Below, piece by piece: positions 28,456-39,612 of a stretch of DNA of 63,610 bases. How positions within the stretch are numbered: position 1 is the stretch's first letter; every line of letters begins with the position of its first letter. The stretch is from Limosilactobacillus reuteri (lineage in GTDB: Bacteria > Bacillota > Bacilli > Lactobacillales > Lactobacillaceae). The DNA lies in assembly GCF_020784725.1 (NCBI RefSeq), contig NZ_JAJGTZ010000041.1, positions 1 to 63,610 of the forward strand, written 5' to 3'. The notes beneath the pieces are model-generated. The model was given only the letters and a program-made list of their open reading frames with translations, ran no database searches and was not told where the DNA came from. A program made the translations under genes and the position numbers.

Positions 28456-29710
28456 TTGGCAACACGGTTTTTATAAGTTATCTGCCGATGATCGACGTCA
28501 GCAATTGGCAAAAGCTCGTCACCTATCTCCCATTGAAGAGCAAGTATTAGCAAATACAAGTTCAGATTTAGGGGATGAGTTAGTCGAAAATTATATTACT
28601 GATTATTCTTTGCCTGAAGGAGTAGCCTTAAACATAACAGTAAATGATCGACCGTACGTTGTGCCAATGGTAATTGAAGAACCATCAGTCATAGCTGCTG
28701 CTAGCAATGGCGCGCACCGGGTAAGCAAGTCGGGTGGATTTACTGCTCCTCAGCAAGACCGGCAATTAGTGGGCCAAGTTGTATTAGATGACGTAACCAA
28801 TAAAGCAGCAGTTAAATCATGGCTATTAGAACACCAAGATGAGATTTTAACAATTGCTAACCAGGCTCATCCCTCAATGCAGGCACGAGGTGGGGGCGCA
28901 ACGTCAATGGAAGTTCGCACTCCTGGTGACTTCATTAGCATTGATTTGGGGATTGACGTTTGTCAGGCAATGGGAGCCAATAGTGTCAATACGATGGCAG
29001 AAGCAGTTGGAAAATGGTTAACGAATCAGGGCTTCCATGTTATTACCGCAATTTTAAGCAATCTTGCAACGCAGAGCCTTCAAACTGCTACCTGTAAAGT
29101 TGCCTTTCGATACTTAGCTACCCCCGCGATGAATGGTAAAGAGGTTGCTCAACGAATTGCTCGTCTTAGTGATCTTGCACAAGTTGATCCTTATCGAGCA
29201 GCTACTCATAATAAAGGAATAATGAATGGAATAGATGCGGTTATGATCGCCAGTGGAAATGATTGGCGGGCAATTGAAAGCGGAGCCCATGCCTATGCTG
29301 CTCGTGATGGACAATATCGCGGCTTAAGCACTTGGACAATTCAAGACGACTACTTGGTAGGGAAAATTGTTCTTCCTTTACCAGTTGGTGTAATTGGTGG
29401 TTCAATTGGATTAAATAAGATGACAAAGATAAACTATCATATTAGTCAAATTAAGAGTGCCGAAGAGTTAGCAGCAGTGACAGCAAGTATCGGGTTAGCA
29501 CAAAATTTGGCTGCTTTACGAGCATTGACAACTACTGGGATTCAAGCTGGTCATATGAAACTCCAATATCGCTCGTTAGCGGCAAGTGTCGGAGCGACGC
29601 CAGCAGAAGTACCGTTAGTGGTAGCTCAATTAAAGCAGCGATCACATGTTGACCAAGCACTTGCTAAAGAAATATTATCAACGATTAGAAAGGATCAAGT
29701 TAATGACTGA
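28448..29710 (+). CDS. mvaA: Hydroxymethylglutaryl-CoA reductase, class II
   Basis: A 420-aa enzyme of the mevalonate route to isoprenoids. Family motifs are VENYI near residue 45, the CoA-site segment AMGANSVNTM and the dinucleotide-site GVIGGSIGL, with no N-terminal membrane anchor. Its presence implies that this organism makes isopentenyl diphosphate from mevalonate. It is embedded in an overlapping gene cluster with Ppx/GppA upstream and the HExxH protein downstream (8-nt overlaps on both sides). Confidence 0.93.
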   Translation: MTDWQHGFYKLSADDRRQQLAKARHLSPIEEQVLANTSSDLGDELVENYITDYSLPEGVALNITVNDRPYVVPMVIEEPSVIAAASNGAHRVSKSGGFTAPQQDRQLVGQVVLDDVTNKAAVKSWLLEHQDEILTIANQAHPSMQARGGGATSMEVRTPGDFISIDLGIDVCQAMGANSVNTMAEAVGKWLTNQGFHVITAILSNLATQSLQTATCKVAFRYLATPAMNGKEVAQRIARLSDLAQVDPYRAATHNKGIMNGIDAVMIASGNDWRAIESGAHAYAARDGQYRGLSTWTIQDDYLVGKIVLPLPVGVIGGSIGLNKMTKINYHISQIKSAEELAAVTASIGLAQNLAALRALTTTGIQAGHMKLQYRSLAASVGATPAEVPLVVAQLKQRSHVDQALAKEILSTIRKDQVND

Positions 29711-30662
29711 AGAGAGAATTACACTAAATAAAGAAAATCAAGCACTCCTTGATCAGGTTAACAGTCTATATCCTGAAGGTAGTGTCTTTGTTCAGTTTCA
29801 TGGTGACAAGTCAGGATACGTTCGCCATGACCAAGCAACTCAGCAAACTATTCCTGGTGCCTTGGTTATTATTGTGACTGACTTGACTGCCCCAAATTAC
29901 ACCGCTTCACACGAATTACTGCACCTTTTGATGTTGCTAAAAGGTTTTCCACAAATCTTTTTCCAACTATCTCTTGGTGATAAGGAACTCGATGAACAGA
30001 TGATGATTATGTCAACGGATTTGTATAACATTGCCATGCATCGAGTAGTGGTTGCGGAACAACGTAAGCATGGTTTTATTACCGATGAGATTGAAGAGCA
30101 GTATCTAAAGGGGATTGAACACACATTAACTCCGGAAAAAGAGGAAGATGATGAACGGACGTTACGGTTATTAACCCTTTTGGATGCCTTAGTCTTTTAT
30201 GGTGATCACATTTCAAAGTATGAAAAAACTTTGGCAGAAAAGTACCCTCTCGCACTAACTGCAGCAAAAAAGATGTATGCTGAGATTACAAAGAAGCCAA
30301 TTAAGTCACCATTCGATATGCGCCGGTCAATTGTTAAGATTTATGCTTTGTTTGATCAACAAATGCAAGAATGGGGATTACCAGCCTTACATAATAATGA
30401 ATATACAACTCTCTCACCGGTATTAAGTGCCCGGCAATTACGTTTAGAGATGCGTCAAGTTTTTGAAATCTATCACTCTGATATGAAAGAACGGGGGACA
30501 GATAAGCGCGCCTATGTTGGTCTTCGGCGGAGTGATGGTCAAAATTCGTTTACTCTTCCGGCACCGGCTCAAAATGCGCCAGAAGAATTTAAGAAGATAT
30601 ATGATCAATCAGTGAAGGAATTTCTTGAACAGAATAGCATTCCATACATTGTAAGGAAGTGA
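29703..30662 (+). CDS. HExxH-containing protein (IpaB/EvcA-type annotation), possible metallopeptidase
   Basis: A 319-aa soluble protein conserved in lactobacilli, often labelled IpaB/EvcA family without experimental basis. TASHELLHLLMLL (H70-E71-x2-H74) is a zinc-metallopeptidase-type HExxH at the end of a predicted helix. A third ligand is not obvious. The start is ATG 29703 with AAAGGA upstream, overlapping the end of mvaA by 8 nt; the Sir2 gene follows after 5 nt. Function is unknown. Confidence 0.7.
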   Translation: MTEERITLNKENQALLDQVNSLYPEGSVFVQFHGDKSGYVRHDQATQQTIPGALVIIVTDLTAPNYTASHELLHLLMLLKGFPQIFFQLSLGDKELDEQMMIMSTDLYNIAMHRVVVAEQRKHGFITDEIEEQYLKGIEHTLTPEKEEDDERTLRLLTLLDALVFYGDHISKYEKTLAEKYPLALTAAKKMYAEITKKPIKSPFDMRRSIVKIYALFDQQMQEWGLPALHNNEYTTLSPVLSARQLRLEMRQVFEIYHSDMKERGTDKRAYVGLRRSDGQNSFTLPAPAQNAPEEFKKIYDQSVKEFLEQNSIPYIVRK

Positions 30663-30667
30663 GTTAG

Positions 30668-31366
30668 ATGGATGCGACGATTCAAAAAACATTTGACGAC
30701 GCAAAAAATATTGTCTTTCTAACAGGAGCTGGTGTCTCAACTGCTTCTGGTATTCCTGATTTTAGGTCAGCAAACGGTTTATATACGCAAAATCGGAATG
30801 CTGAATATTATTTAAGTCACCGTTATTTTGCTAGTGATCCAGAAGGCTTTTACGAATTTTGCAAGCAAAATTTGTATTTTCCAGATGCAAAGCCTAACGT
30901 AATTCATCAAAAACAGGCAGCGTTGACGCAACAGGATCGTGCGACAGTTATAACGCAAAATATTGATAACTTATATGAAGAAGCTGGAACAAAACACTTA
31001 ATTGATTTTCATGGAAACCTCTTCCACGTTTATTGTGAAAAGTGTCATGAAACAGTTCCGGTGAGTGAATATTTGAATAGTCGCTTGCATCAAAAGGATA
31101 ATGGTCCCTTGCGTCCGGATATTGTGTTATATGATGAAGGAATTAAGCAAGAGGATATTGTCAATTCTGTCAAGGCAATGCAACAAGCTGATTTAGTTGT
31201 GATTGTGGGTACTTCGATGAAAGTATACCCATTTGCGGGCTTGCTAGATTACCGCAATCCAAATGCAAAGGTGATTGCTGTTAATCAGCAGTTATTGCAA
31301 TTTCCTTTTGACTTTCAAATGGTTCAAGACGACGCAACAAAATTCTTTGACGAATTAAAAGTATAA
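30668..31366 (+). CDS. Sir2-family NAD-dependent protein deacylase (atypical Zn site)
   Basis: A 232-aa sirtuin with GAGVSTASGIPDFRS (20-34), TQNIDNLYEEAG (96-107), catalytic His115 in FHG, and GTSMKVYP. The zinc module has the first pair Cys123-x2-Cys126, but the second pair is His141-x2-Asp144 instead of CxxC. Zinc may be bound by Cys2-His-Asp or not at all. It reverses lysine acylation in the family. Last gene of the Ppx-mvaA cluster, followed by a terminator. Confidence 0.88.
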   Translation: MDATIQKTFDDAKNIVFLTGAGVSTASGIPDFRSANGLYTQNRNAEYYLSHRYFASDPEGFYEFCKQNLYFPDAKPNVIHQKQAALTQQDRATVITQNIDNLYEEAGTKHLIDFHGNLFHVYCEKCHETVPVSEYLNSRLHQKDNGPLRPDIVLYDEGIKQEDIVNSVKAMQQADLVVIVGTSMKVYPFAGLLDYRNPNAKVIAVNQQLLQFPFDFQMVQDDATKFFDELKV

Positions 31367-31410
31367 AAAAGAAGCTGCAGTTGTCTGAGGACAATTTCCA
31401 GCTTCTTTTT
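31366..31410. terminator. Bidirectional terminator after the Sir2 gene
   Basis: AAAAAAGAAGCTG pairs with CAGCTTCTTTTT. It also serves the convergent 41-aa gene. Confidence 0.82.
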
Positions 31411-31420
31411 GCTCCAGTAG

Positions 31421-31546
31421 TTATTCAAAGAAAACGACCTTCCCATCAACTTTGAATGGGAGCGCTACTAAATGAGAACCCTTCTTTTTAGTAGCATCCT
31501 TTTCTTGATAAAAAATGTGACGAATACCTTTGTTCTTTAGTAGCAT
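31421..31546 (-). CDS. 41-aa basic small protein, unknown
   Basis: The frame MLLKNKGIRHIFYQEKD... ends KVDGKVVFFE. It has an excellent ribosome site (AAAGGAG, 9 nt before the ATG) and a terminator just after its stop. The chain is lysine-rich, without membrane segments or cysteines, and its end looks like a beta-hairpin. I recognise no family. The rest of 31547-31814 is AT-rich, with a cre-like half palindrome near 31626-31638. Confidence 0.65.
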   Translation of the reverse strand: MLLKNKGIRHIFYQEKDATKKKGSHLVALPFKVDGKVVFFE

Positions 31547-31814
31547 TTCTGATCGCTCCTTTCATATTGTTCACTTGTAAAATAACATGTTTTGAACGCT
31601 TTTCCTAGGGAAATAACGAAGTATGAGAAGCGCTTTCATTTTAAGATGTGAGAAAAATGCATAATCTGTTCGCCTTTTACTATCAAAATGAATAAAAGTG
31701 ATAAAAACAGGAATTTGCGTCCTTGAAAAATGAATATAGATTTATTTTGTGGTGTATAAGAATTTGCTAAGTAATTTGATGAGAATTTTTGAGGGACGAA
31801 AGAGAGGATTAAAG

Positions 31815-32663
31815 ATGAAAATAACAATGGGGATGACAACTTGGACAGAGCATCCAGTACTCATTCATGATGAACAACGCCCAGTAAGGCTTGATGAGTA
31901 TGTTCAACATTTTCCAGTCGTTGAGGTTGATACTTTTTTCTACGCTTTACCTCAGATATCAACAATTCAAAACTGGCTTGCTACTGTTCCTCCAGCTTTT
32001 CAGTTTATCGTTAAAGCTAACCAGAAAATGACATTGCATCAGCGAAATCAAGAACGCGGCGAACTGGAACAGGTCTTTCAACAATATCGCCGGACAATCT
32101 CCCCCTTGGTAGCTGCTGGTCAATTAAAGACGATATTGTTTCAGTTTCCACCATACTTTGACGCAACTGTGCGTGATTTTTCCTACTTACGATTAATTCG
32201 AGAATGGTTAGGAAGCTTACCAATTGCAGTCGAATTTCGTAATCAAACTTGGTATAAGAAAGAAATTTTCCCATCAGTCTTAGATTTCTGTCGGGAACTC
32301 AATTTTACATTAGTGGCCGCTGATGAACCTCATAATACGCCGACGTCCGTACCGTTTATGCTTGCGACAACTAATCTCGACTTAGCAATGTTGCGCCTTC
32401 ATGGTCGTAATCGAAAAGGATGGGAAAACCAAGGAAAAGAATGGCGGAAAACGCGGACTTTATATCGATATTCAACGGAAGAACTTCAATTCTTTAAAAA
32501 ACAAATTGAGTCCTTGCAACCGCAACCTAAAGAACTCTGTGTTATCTTCAACAATAACTCAGCTAAGGATGCAGCACCCAATGCATTGTGTCTTCAAAAA
32601 ATGATGAATATTGAATTCGAGGGACTGGCACCTAAATCGCCAGAACAGCTTGATCTGTTTTAG
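31815..32663 (+). CDS. DUF72 family protein
   Basis: A 282-aa protein of the DUF72 TIM-barrel family. It starts MKITMGMTTWTEHP, and has EVDTFFYALP and AVEFRNQTW, the family's hallmark strands. The molecular function of DUF72 is unknown. ATG 31815 has AGAGAGGAT 6-7 nt upstream. It stands alone. Confidence 0.87.
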   Translation: MKITMGMTTWTEHPVLIHDEQRPVRLDEYVQHFPVVEVDTFFYALPQISTIQNWLATVPPAFQFIVKANQKMTLHQRNQERGELEQVFQQYRRTISPLVAAGQLKTILFQFPPYFDATVRDFSYLRLIREWLGSLPIAVEFRNQTWYKKEIFPSVLDFCRELNFTLVAADEPHNTPTSVPFMLATTNLDLAMLRLHGRNRKGWENQGKEWRKTRTLYRYSTEELQFFKKQIESLQPQPKELCVIFNNNSAKDAAPNALCLQKMMNIEFEGLAPKSPEQLDLF

Positions 32664-32725
32664 GATGGAGCAAGTCCTAATAAAATGCTATACTAAATGT
32701 TAAATCTTAATTAGTAATATCTTAG

Positions 32726-34768
<2,043 letters not shown>

Positions 34769-34769
34769 A

Positions 34770-35579
34770 GTGAATAATCATCAACACCAGCAATTGGTTT
34801 ATGATTCCCATACCCACCTAAATGACGATGCATTTTATGATGACGTGCCTGCCTTTATTAACCGTGCTGCTCATTATGGCGTGACGGAAATGAATATTGT
34901 TGGCTCTAACCAGCTATTGAATGCCCGTGCTTTAAAGTTGGGGCATCAATATCCTAACCTTCATCCAATTATTGGTTGGCATCCAGAAGATATTGCTAAT
35001 TGGAATGGTGAAACCAAGAAAGAGTTACGTCAACAATTAGCAGATCCCTTAATTGTGGGAATTGGAGAAATTGGCTTAGATTATTATAATGACGAGCGTT
35101 CTCCTCACCAGCAACAACAAGAAATTTTTGCTGAACAGCTTGAGTGGGCACGGGAACTTAAATTACCGGTCTCAATTCACTGCCGGGATGCCCTAGCTGA
35201 CACGTATGAAATTTTGCGGAATGCCCACGTCGATGAATTTGGCGGTGTTATGCATAGTTTTAACGGGACACCAGAATGGGCAGAGAAATTTATGGATCTT
35301 GGGATGATGATTTCCTTTAGTGGTGTCGTAAGCTTCAAAAATGCGGCAGAAGTCCATGAAGCAGCATTAGTTGTTCCCCTGGAAAAGATGATGGTTGAAA
35401 CGGATGCTCCTTACCTAACTCCACTTCCATACCGAGGAAAGCAAAACGAACCCGGCTTTACTAAATTTACGGTGGATGCAATTGCAGATTTAAAGCAGGT
35501 TGACGCTGGTAAAGTAGCATACAAAACATTTATGAACGCCCGCCGCTTATTTTTGGAAAATGAAGAAAGAGGCCTATGA
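34770..35579 (+). CDS. TatD-family metal-dependent hydrolase/DNase
   Basis: About 269 aa. DSHTHLNDDAF, IGEIGLDYY, SIHCRD and VETDAPYLTP supply the His/Asp/Glu metal ligands of the TatD amidohydrolase fold. GTG 34770 is the favoured start, 1 nt after metG; a TTG at 34761 inside metG is possible. The stop overlaps the rnmV start (ATGA). Confidence 0.9.
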   Translation: MNNHQHQQLVYDSHTHLNDDAFYDDVPAFINRAAHYGVTEMNIVGSNQLLNARALKLGHQYPNLHPIIGWHPEDIANWNGETKKELRQQLADPLIVGIGEIGLDYYNDERSPHQQQQEIFAEQLEWARELKLPVSIHCRDALADTYEILRNAHVDEFGGVMHSFNGTPEWAEKFMDLGMMISFSGVVSFKNAAEVHEAALVVPLEKMMVETDAPYLTPLPYRGKQNEPGFTKFTVDAIADLKQVDAGKVAYKTFMNARRLFLENEERGL

Positions 35580-36142
35580 TTAGAATAAAAGAAGTTATAG
35601 TCGTTGAAGGTAAAGATGATACTAAACAAATTTTAAAAGCGGTTGATGCAGATACTTACGAAACAAATGGGTCCGCAATTTCAATGGCTGACTTGGCAAA
35701 ATTGAAAAAATTACAAGCAAGCCGGGGGCTAATTGTTTTTACTGATCCGGACTTTAACGGTGAGCGGATTAGAAAAATAATCAGTGAAGCTATTCCTGGA
35801 GTTAAGCATGCTTTTATTAAACGAAAAGATGGTGTGCCAACTGAGGCTCATGGTAGCTTAGGGGTTGAGCATGCGACGCCAGCAATTATAAAATCAGCAT
35901 TGGAGCACCTTTATACCCAAACAACGACACCCCAGCAGGTTTTTAAGCGAGAAGATTTGCAAAAATGGGGATTAACAGGTCAAGCGGATTCACGAAAACG
36001 GCGTGAAAAGTTAGGACAACTACTCGGAATCGGCTATGGAAATGGGAAACAATTGATTCACCGTCTAAACATGTTTCAAGTTGATCGCGCAACATTTGAA
36101 AAAGCAATTAAGCAAATAAATCAGGAGGAAGATCATGAGTAA
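35576..36142 (+). CDS. rnmV: Ribonuclease M5
   Basis: A 188-aa TOPRIM nuclease that matures 5S r[16 protein letters not shown] carries the catalytic Glu and [10 protein letters not shown] the DxD-like metal site. The conserved C-terminal M5 domain follows. It overlaps tatD by 4 nt and rsmA by 8 nt in the classical Firmicutes order tatD-rnmV-rsmA. Confidence 0.95.
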   Translation: MIRIKEVIVVEGKDDTKQILKAVDADTYETNGSAISMADLAKLKKLQASRGLIVFTDPDFNGERIRKIISEAIPGVKHAFIKRKDGVPTEAHGSLGVEHATPAIIKSALEHLYTQTTTPQQVFKREDLQKWGLTGQADSRKRREKLGQLLGIGYGNGKQLIHRLNMFQVDRATFEKAIKQINQEEDHE

Positions 36143-37028
36143 TTCACCAGAAATTGGTAGTCGAACACGTACCCGAGCGATAATGGAAAAGTACGGGATC
36201 CGAACAAAGAAAAGTTTTGGTCAGAATTTCCTTACTGATTTGAACGTCTTAAAAAACATCGTTGAGGCGGCGGATATTACAGCTAATGACAATGTAATTG
36301 AAATTGGCCCTGGAATTGGCGCTTTAACGGAGCAATTAGCACAAGCGGCAGGAGAAGTTTTAGCCTTAGAAATTGATCAAGATTTAATTCCGGTGTTAAA
36401 AGAAGTATTATCACCATATGATAATGTGAAAGTGATTAATCAAGATGTCCTTCAAGCTAATTTGCCAGAATTAATCAAAAAGGAATTTAAGGATCCTAGT
36501 CGACCAATTAAGGTGGTTGCTAACCTTCCTTATTACATTACAAGTCCCATTTTAATGAATTTGCTGGCTAGTCCTGTTGAGTGGGCGATGATTTGTGTAA
36601 TGATGCAAAAGGAAGTTGCTCAGCGACTCACGGCTAAACCAGGAACTAAACAATATGGTGCTTTGACGTTAGCTATTGAATACCAAATGCAAGCTAAAAT
36701 TGCTTTTGATGTTTCGCGGAAAGTATTCGTGCCATCACCTAATGTTGATTCAGCGATTGTGGTATTAACGCCACGGAAAAATCCGCTTCCAGTTCAGCCT
36801 TTTGACAGGCAAAAATTATTTGGTTTTATTCGGGGATGTTTTGCTCATCGTCGCAAGAGTCTTTGGAATAACTTGCAAGGTGTAATTGGTAAAGACCCAG
36901 CGGTAAAAGAGAAAATGACTTCTGTTTTAACCCAGCTAGATATTTCGCCGCAAATCCGGCCAGAAAAGCTAACTCTCGAACAATTTATTGAACTTGCGAA
37001 TGCTCTTCACCAGCAAAATCTCTTGTAA
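36135..37028 (+). CDS. rsmA: 16S rRNA dimethyladenosine transferase
   Basis: A 297-aa KsgA enzyme that dimethylates two adenines near the 3' end of 16S r[13 protein letters not shown], the SAM-binding [13 protein letters not shown] and the catalytic NLPYY are all present. CAGGAGG precedes the ATG. It is tightly coupled to rnmV. Confidence 0.96.
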   Translation: MSNSPEIGSRTRTRAIMEKYGIRTKKSFGQNFLTDLNVLKNIVEAADITANDNVIEIGPGIGALTEQLAQAAGEVLALEIDQDLIPVLKEVLSPYDNVKVINQDVLQANLPELIKKEFKDPSRPIKVVANLPYYITSPILMNLLASPVEWAMICVMMQKEVAQRLTAKPGTKQYGALTLAIEYQMQAKIAFDVSRKVFVPSPNVDSAIVVLTPRKNPLPVQPFDRQKLFGFIRGCFAHRRKSLWNNLQGVIGKDPAVKEKMTSVLTQLDISPQIRPEKLTLEQFIELANALHQQNLL

Positions 37029-37118
37029 AAGATGGTTGACCGTTATAAAACATTATGGTACAATTTTGCCTTTTGTGTAAAAAAAGAGTATGCTAGTCTA
37101 CAGTGAGGTGAAAGAGTC

Positions 37119-37361
37119 GTGCCTAATAGCATTGTAGAAATTAAGAAGAAGCTAGATGAACGGATTGGCGAGCATGTTTTAGTAAAAGCGCAAGCTGGAC
37201 GTAAACGTATTACCACCCATCACGGTATTTTAAGTAAGACTTATCCTGCAGTATTTGTTATTCATTTGAATGATGAACAAGGAACATTGGATCGAGTTTC
37301 CTATAGTTATACTGATTTGTTAACACGAAATATTTCAATTGCCTTCGATGAAGCAGAATAA
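37119..37361 (+). CDS. veg: Veg family protein
   Basis: An 80-aa small basic protein starting at GTG with GTGAGGTGAAAG upstream. The central segment RKRITTHHGILSKTYPAVFV is diagnostic of Veg. In B. subtilis it affects biofilm matrix expression, and its place between rsmA and ispE is conserved. A terminator follows. Confidence 0.92.
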   Translation: MPNSIVEIKKKLDERIGEHVLVKAQAGRKRITTHHGILSKTYPAVFVIHLNDEQGTLDRVSYSYTDLLTRNISIAFDEAE

Positions 37362-37397
37362 ACTGATAAAAATTAAAATTCATATTTATAAAATAAT

Positions 37398-37452
37398 AGG
37401 AGTGAGTAAAAATACCTTTCAATTAGGAAGGCAGTTTTTATTCACTCCTTTT
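37398..37452 (+). terminator. Terminator after veg
   Basis: AGGAGTGAGTAAAAA pairs with TTTTTATTCACTCCT, with an imperfect inner loop, followed by TTT. Confidence 0.75.
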
Positions 37453-37548
37453 GCTTTAGGAATAGTTAGGAAACAGTAGTTGCAAGGATTATAGTTCCAT
37501 TAGTATAATTTAACTAACTAAATTATTACAAATAGGGAGGGTTGCCGG

Positions 37549-38400
37549 ATGATAGTTACAGAAAAAGCACCAGCAAAATTAAATTTGAGTTTAGATACGC
37601 CGATGCGATATTTTGATGGTTCTCCTCAATGGGATATGGTAATGGTCTCGGCAGACCTGGCTGATTATGTAACTGTTGAGACACACCGGCGCCCTGCAAC
37701 AATTAAAGTCTATACAAATAGTGGCTTTTTACCTAATGACCAACGTAATCTAGCATACCAAGCAGCTCATATTTTACGTAGTCGTTTTCATTGTAAAGAT
37801 GGCGTTACGATTCGGATTAAGAAGCAAATCCCAGTTGCGGCCGGATTGGGTGGTGGCTCTTCAGATGCAGCGGCAGTTTTGCGAGCATTAAATAGTATTT
37901 GGCGGTTGGGACTGAGTTTATCAGAGCTAGCAAAGATCGCACTAACGATTGATTCTGATGTTCCGTATTGTATATATAACAAATTAGCTCATGTTACTGG
38001 TCACGGTGAAAAAATTGAATTGTTACCACCACAACCTCACTATTGGGCCGTGATCGCAAAACAAAAGATCAGTGTCTCTACACCGCAAATCTTACGGCAA
38101 ATTAATTATGAAAATCTTCACCATCTTAATAATGTAGATTTACTGGCAAATCTAAAGAAAGAGGATTGGCAAGAGGCAACAAAATATATGGGAAATGTTT
38201 TAGAACCTTTAACGATGAAATTTTATCCAGAAATTGGTCGTTTAAAGAATAAGATGAAAGAATTAGGGGCTGATGTTGCACAAATGAGCGGGACGGGACC
38301 AACTGTCTTCGCAATCTGCCATACAGAATCGCGAGCAAAACGGATGCAAAATAGTATCCGGGGATTTTGCCGCGACGTTCATGTTGTAACTTTGCTTTGA
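37549..38400 (+). CDS. ispE: 4-diphosphocytidyl-2-C-methyl-D-erythritol kinase (IspE)
   Basis: A 283-aa GHMP kinase. EKAPAKLNLSLD at the start, the ATP loop PVAAGLGGGSSDAAAVLRAL (about 92-111) and MSGTGPTVF near the C-terminus identify IspE. In the MEP pathway it phosphorylates CDP-ME. The same window carries mvaA of the competing mevalonate pathway, so this may be the orphan ispE kept by several lactobacilli, with a different or extra role (inference). GGGAGGG precedes the ATG. Confidence 0.92.
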   Translation: MIVTEKAPAKLNLSLDTPMRYFDGSPQWDMVMVSADLADYVTVETHRRPATIKVYTNSGFLPNDQRNLAYQAAHILRSRFHCKDGVTIRIKKQIPVAAGLGGGSSDAAAVLRALNSIWRLGLSLSELAKIALTIDSDVPYCIYNKLAHVTGHGEKIELLPPQPHYWAVIAKQKISVSTPQILRQINYENLHHLNNVDLLANLKKEDWQEATKYMGNVLEPLTMKFYPEIGRLKNKMKELGADVAQMSGTGPTVFAICHTESRAKRMQNSIRGFCRDVHVVTLL

Positions 38401-38412
38401 TCATATTTAAGG

Positions 38413-38547
38413 GCAAGAGATAGGAAGTGGGAAATAATCTCCTCGACAAGGCGGTGGGCTAAGCTAGAACGATGATTGGCACGGCACGGGCTGATTAGCG
38501 TTCGTACTTAGCCTCGAGCCTTGTGATTATTTTCCACGTTATCTTGC
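38413..38547 (+). other. Long extended hairpin, candidate structured RNA or MITE-like element
   Basis: The two halves of this 135-bp stretch are complementary in blocks: GCAAGA/TCTTGC, GTGG/CCAC with AAATAATC/GATTATTT, CAAGGC/GCCTTG, GGCTAAG/CTTAGCC and GAACG/CGTTC. The loop is near GGCACGGCACGGGC. It starts 12 nt after the ispE stop and is more GC-rich than its surroundings. Strand is assigned by ispE only. Confidence 0.6.
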
Positions 38548-38567
38548 TATTGTTCGTGAAAACAGTT

Positions 38568-38614
38568 GAGGCTGAGAGAAAACTTTGTTTTCTCTCAGCC
38601 TCTTGTCCTTTTTT
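38568..38614 (+). terminator. Strong terminator after ispE
   Basis: GAGGCTGAGAGAAAAC and GTTTTCTCTCAGCCTC form a perfect 16-bp stem with a 3-nt loop, followed by a T-rich tract. Confidence 0.9.
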
Positions 38615-38618
38615 ATAG

Positions 38619-38647
38619 TTGCAATCCAGCATAAAGTTCGCTATTAT
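38619..38647 (+). promoter_or_regulatory. Promoter of the zinc-type ABC operon
   Basis: TTGCAA (38619-38624), a 17-bp spacer, and TATTAT (38642-38647). Confidence 0.6.
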
Positions 38648-38659
38648 ATTCATTGTTCT

Positions 38660-38680
38660 AAATAGTAATGATTACGATTA
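38660..38680. promoter_or_regulatory. Zur box
   Basis: AAATAGTAATGATTACGATTA matches the Bacillus Zur operator consensus, whose core is GTAATNATTAC with AAATC/GATTT flanks, with few mismatches. It sits just downstream of the -10 box and 13 bp before the first gene, so Zn-loaded Zur would block transcription (inference from the known B. subtilis motif). Confidence 0.75.
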
Positions 38681-38693
38681 AAAGAGGGAAAGA

Positions 38694-39605
38694 ATGAAAA
38701 AATATATTATCGGTATTAGTAGTATTATTGCTTTGTTGGTTATAATTCTTGGTTTATCCTTTGTTCCGTGGAAATCGATGGGGAAAAATCAAAAGCCGAT
38801 TAGAGTGGTAACCGGAATGAATTTCTATGGCGAAGTAGCACAAAAGGTAGCTGGCGATCATGGCCAAGTGATTTCGTTTATTGATAATGCTTCGGTTGAT
38901 CCTCATGATTATCAACCCAATACTAAACAAGCTCAGCAAGTTGCTAAAGCCAATGTAGTAATTGAAAATGGCCTCGGCTATGATAGCTGGGTAAACAAAC
39001 TTGTTAAATCAAGCAGTAATCGTAACAAGATTAAGGTAATTGATGTGGCATCATTAACTGGCAAGAAAGCTGGTGACAATGAGCATATTTGGTATGCCCC
39101 TGAAACTGTCGAAAAATTAGCAAATGATCTGGCAACTCAATATGGTAAACTTGATCCGCAACATGCTAAGGATTACCAAAGAAACGCACGGAAATATTTA
39201 GCTTCTCTTCAACCGCTTAATGAAGAAATTGCAAAAGTGAAGCGCCAAGTAAATCCTAACAATAATCGAGTTGCAGTCAGTGAACCAGTTTTTGATTACG
39301 CCTTAGAGAATGCTGGCTATCAAATTATGGACAAACATTTCGAAAAAGCTGTTGAGGATGGAAACGATCCATCACCAAAAGATATTGAAGAAATTCAACA
39401 AGCAATCATTAATCACCAAATTGCCTTCTTTGTTGCTAATTCGCAGACAAGTGATAAAGTTGTTGATAATTTAGTTAAACTTGCCCATGAACATGATGTT
39501 CCAGTATTAAAGGTAACGGAAACAAAGCCGAATGGGGATGACTATATGCAGTGGATGCTTAAGCAATACCAAGCATTGTCTCGCATTCAACAAAAGGAGA
39601 ATTAA
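38694..39605 (+). CDS. Zinc/manganese-type ABC transporter substrate-binding protein (ZnuA/cluster A-I)
   Basis: A 303-aa metal-binding protein. A hydrophobic N-terminal anchor (about 4-26) has no lipobox Cys. Metal ligands visible are His71 in DPHDYQP and His131 in NEHIWY. The position that is His in classical zinc proteins is Glu197 in VSEPVFDY, a pattern also seen in Mn/Fe proteins such as PsaA. There is no His-rich loop. The Zur box upstream argues for zinc, so the metal is left open. First gene of a three-gene operon. Confidence 0.88.
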   Translation: MKKYIIGISSIIALLVIILGLSFVPWKSMGKNQKPIRVVTGMNFYGEVAQKVAGDHGQVISFIDNASVDPHDYQPNTKQAQQVAKANVVIENGLGYDSWVNKLVKSSSNRNKIKVIDVASLTGKKAGDNEHIWYAPETVEKLANDLATQYGKLDPQHAKDYQRNARKYLASLQPLNEEIAKVKRQVNPNNNRVAVSEPVFDYALENAGYQIMDKHFEKAVEDGNDPSPKDIEEIQQAIINHQIAFFVANSQTSDKVVDNLVKLAHEHDVPVLKVTETKPNGDDYMQWMLKQYQALSRIQQKEN

Positions 39606-39612
39606 GAAGATA

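Noticed and set aside
31626-31638. Possible CcpA cre site upstream of the DUF72 gene
   Set aside because: GAAGCGCTTTCA matches one half well, but the other half is shifted by a base and the site is about 180 bp from the gene.
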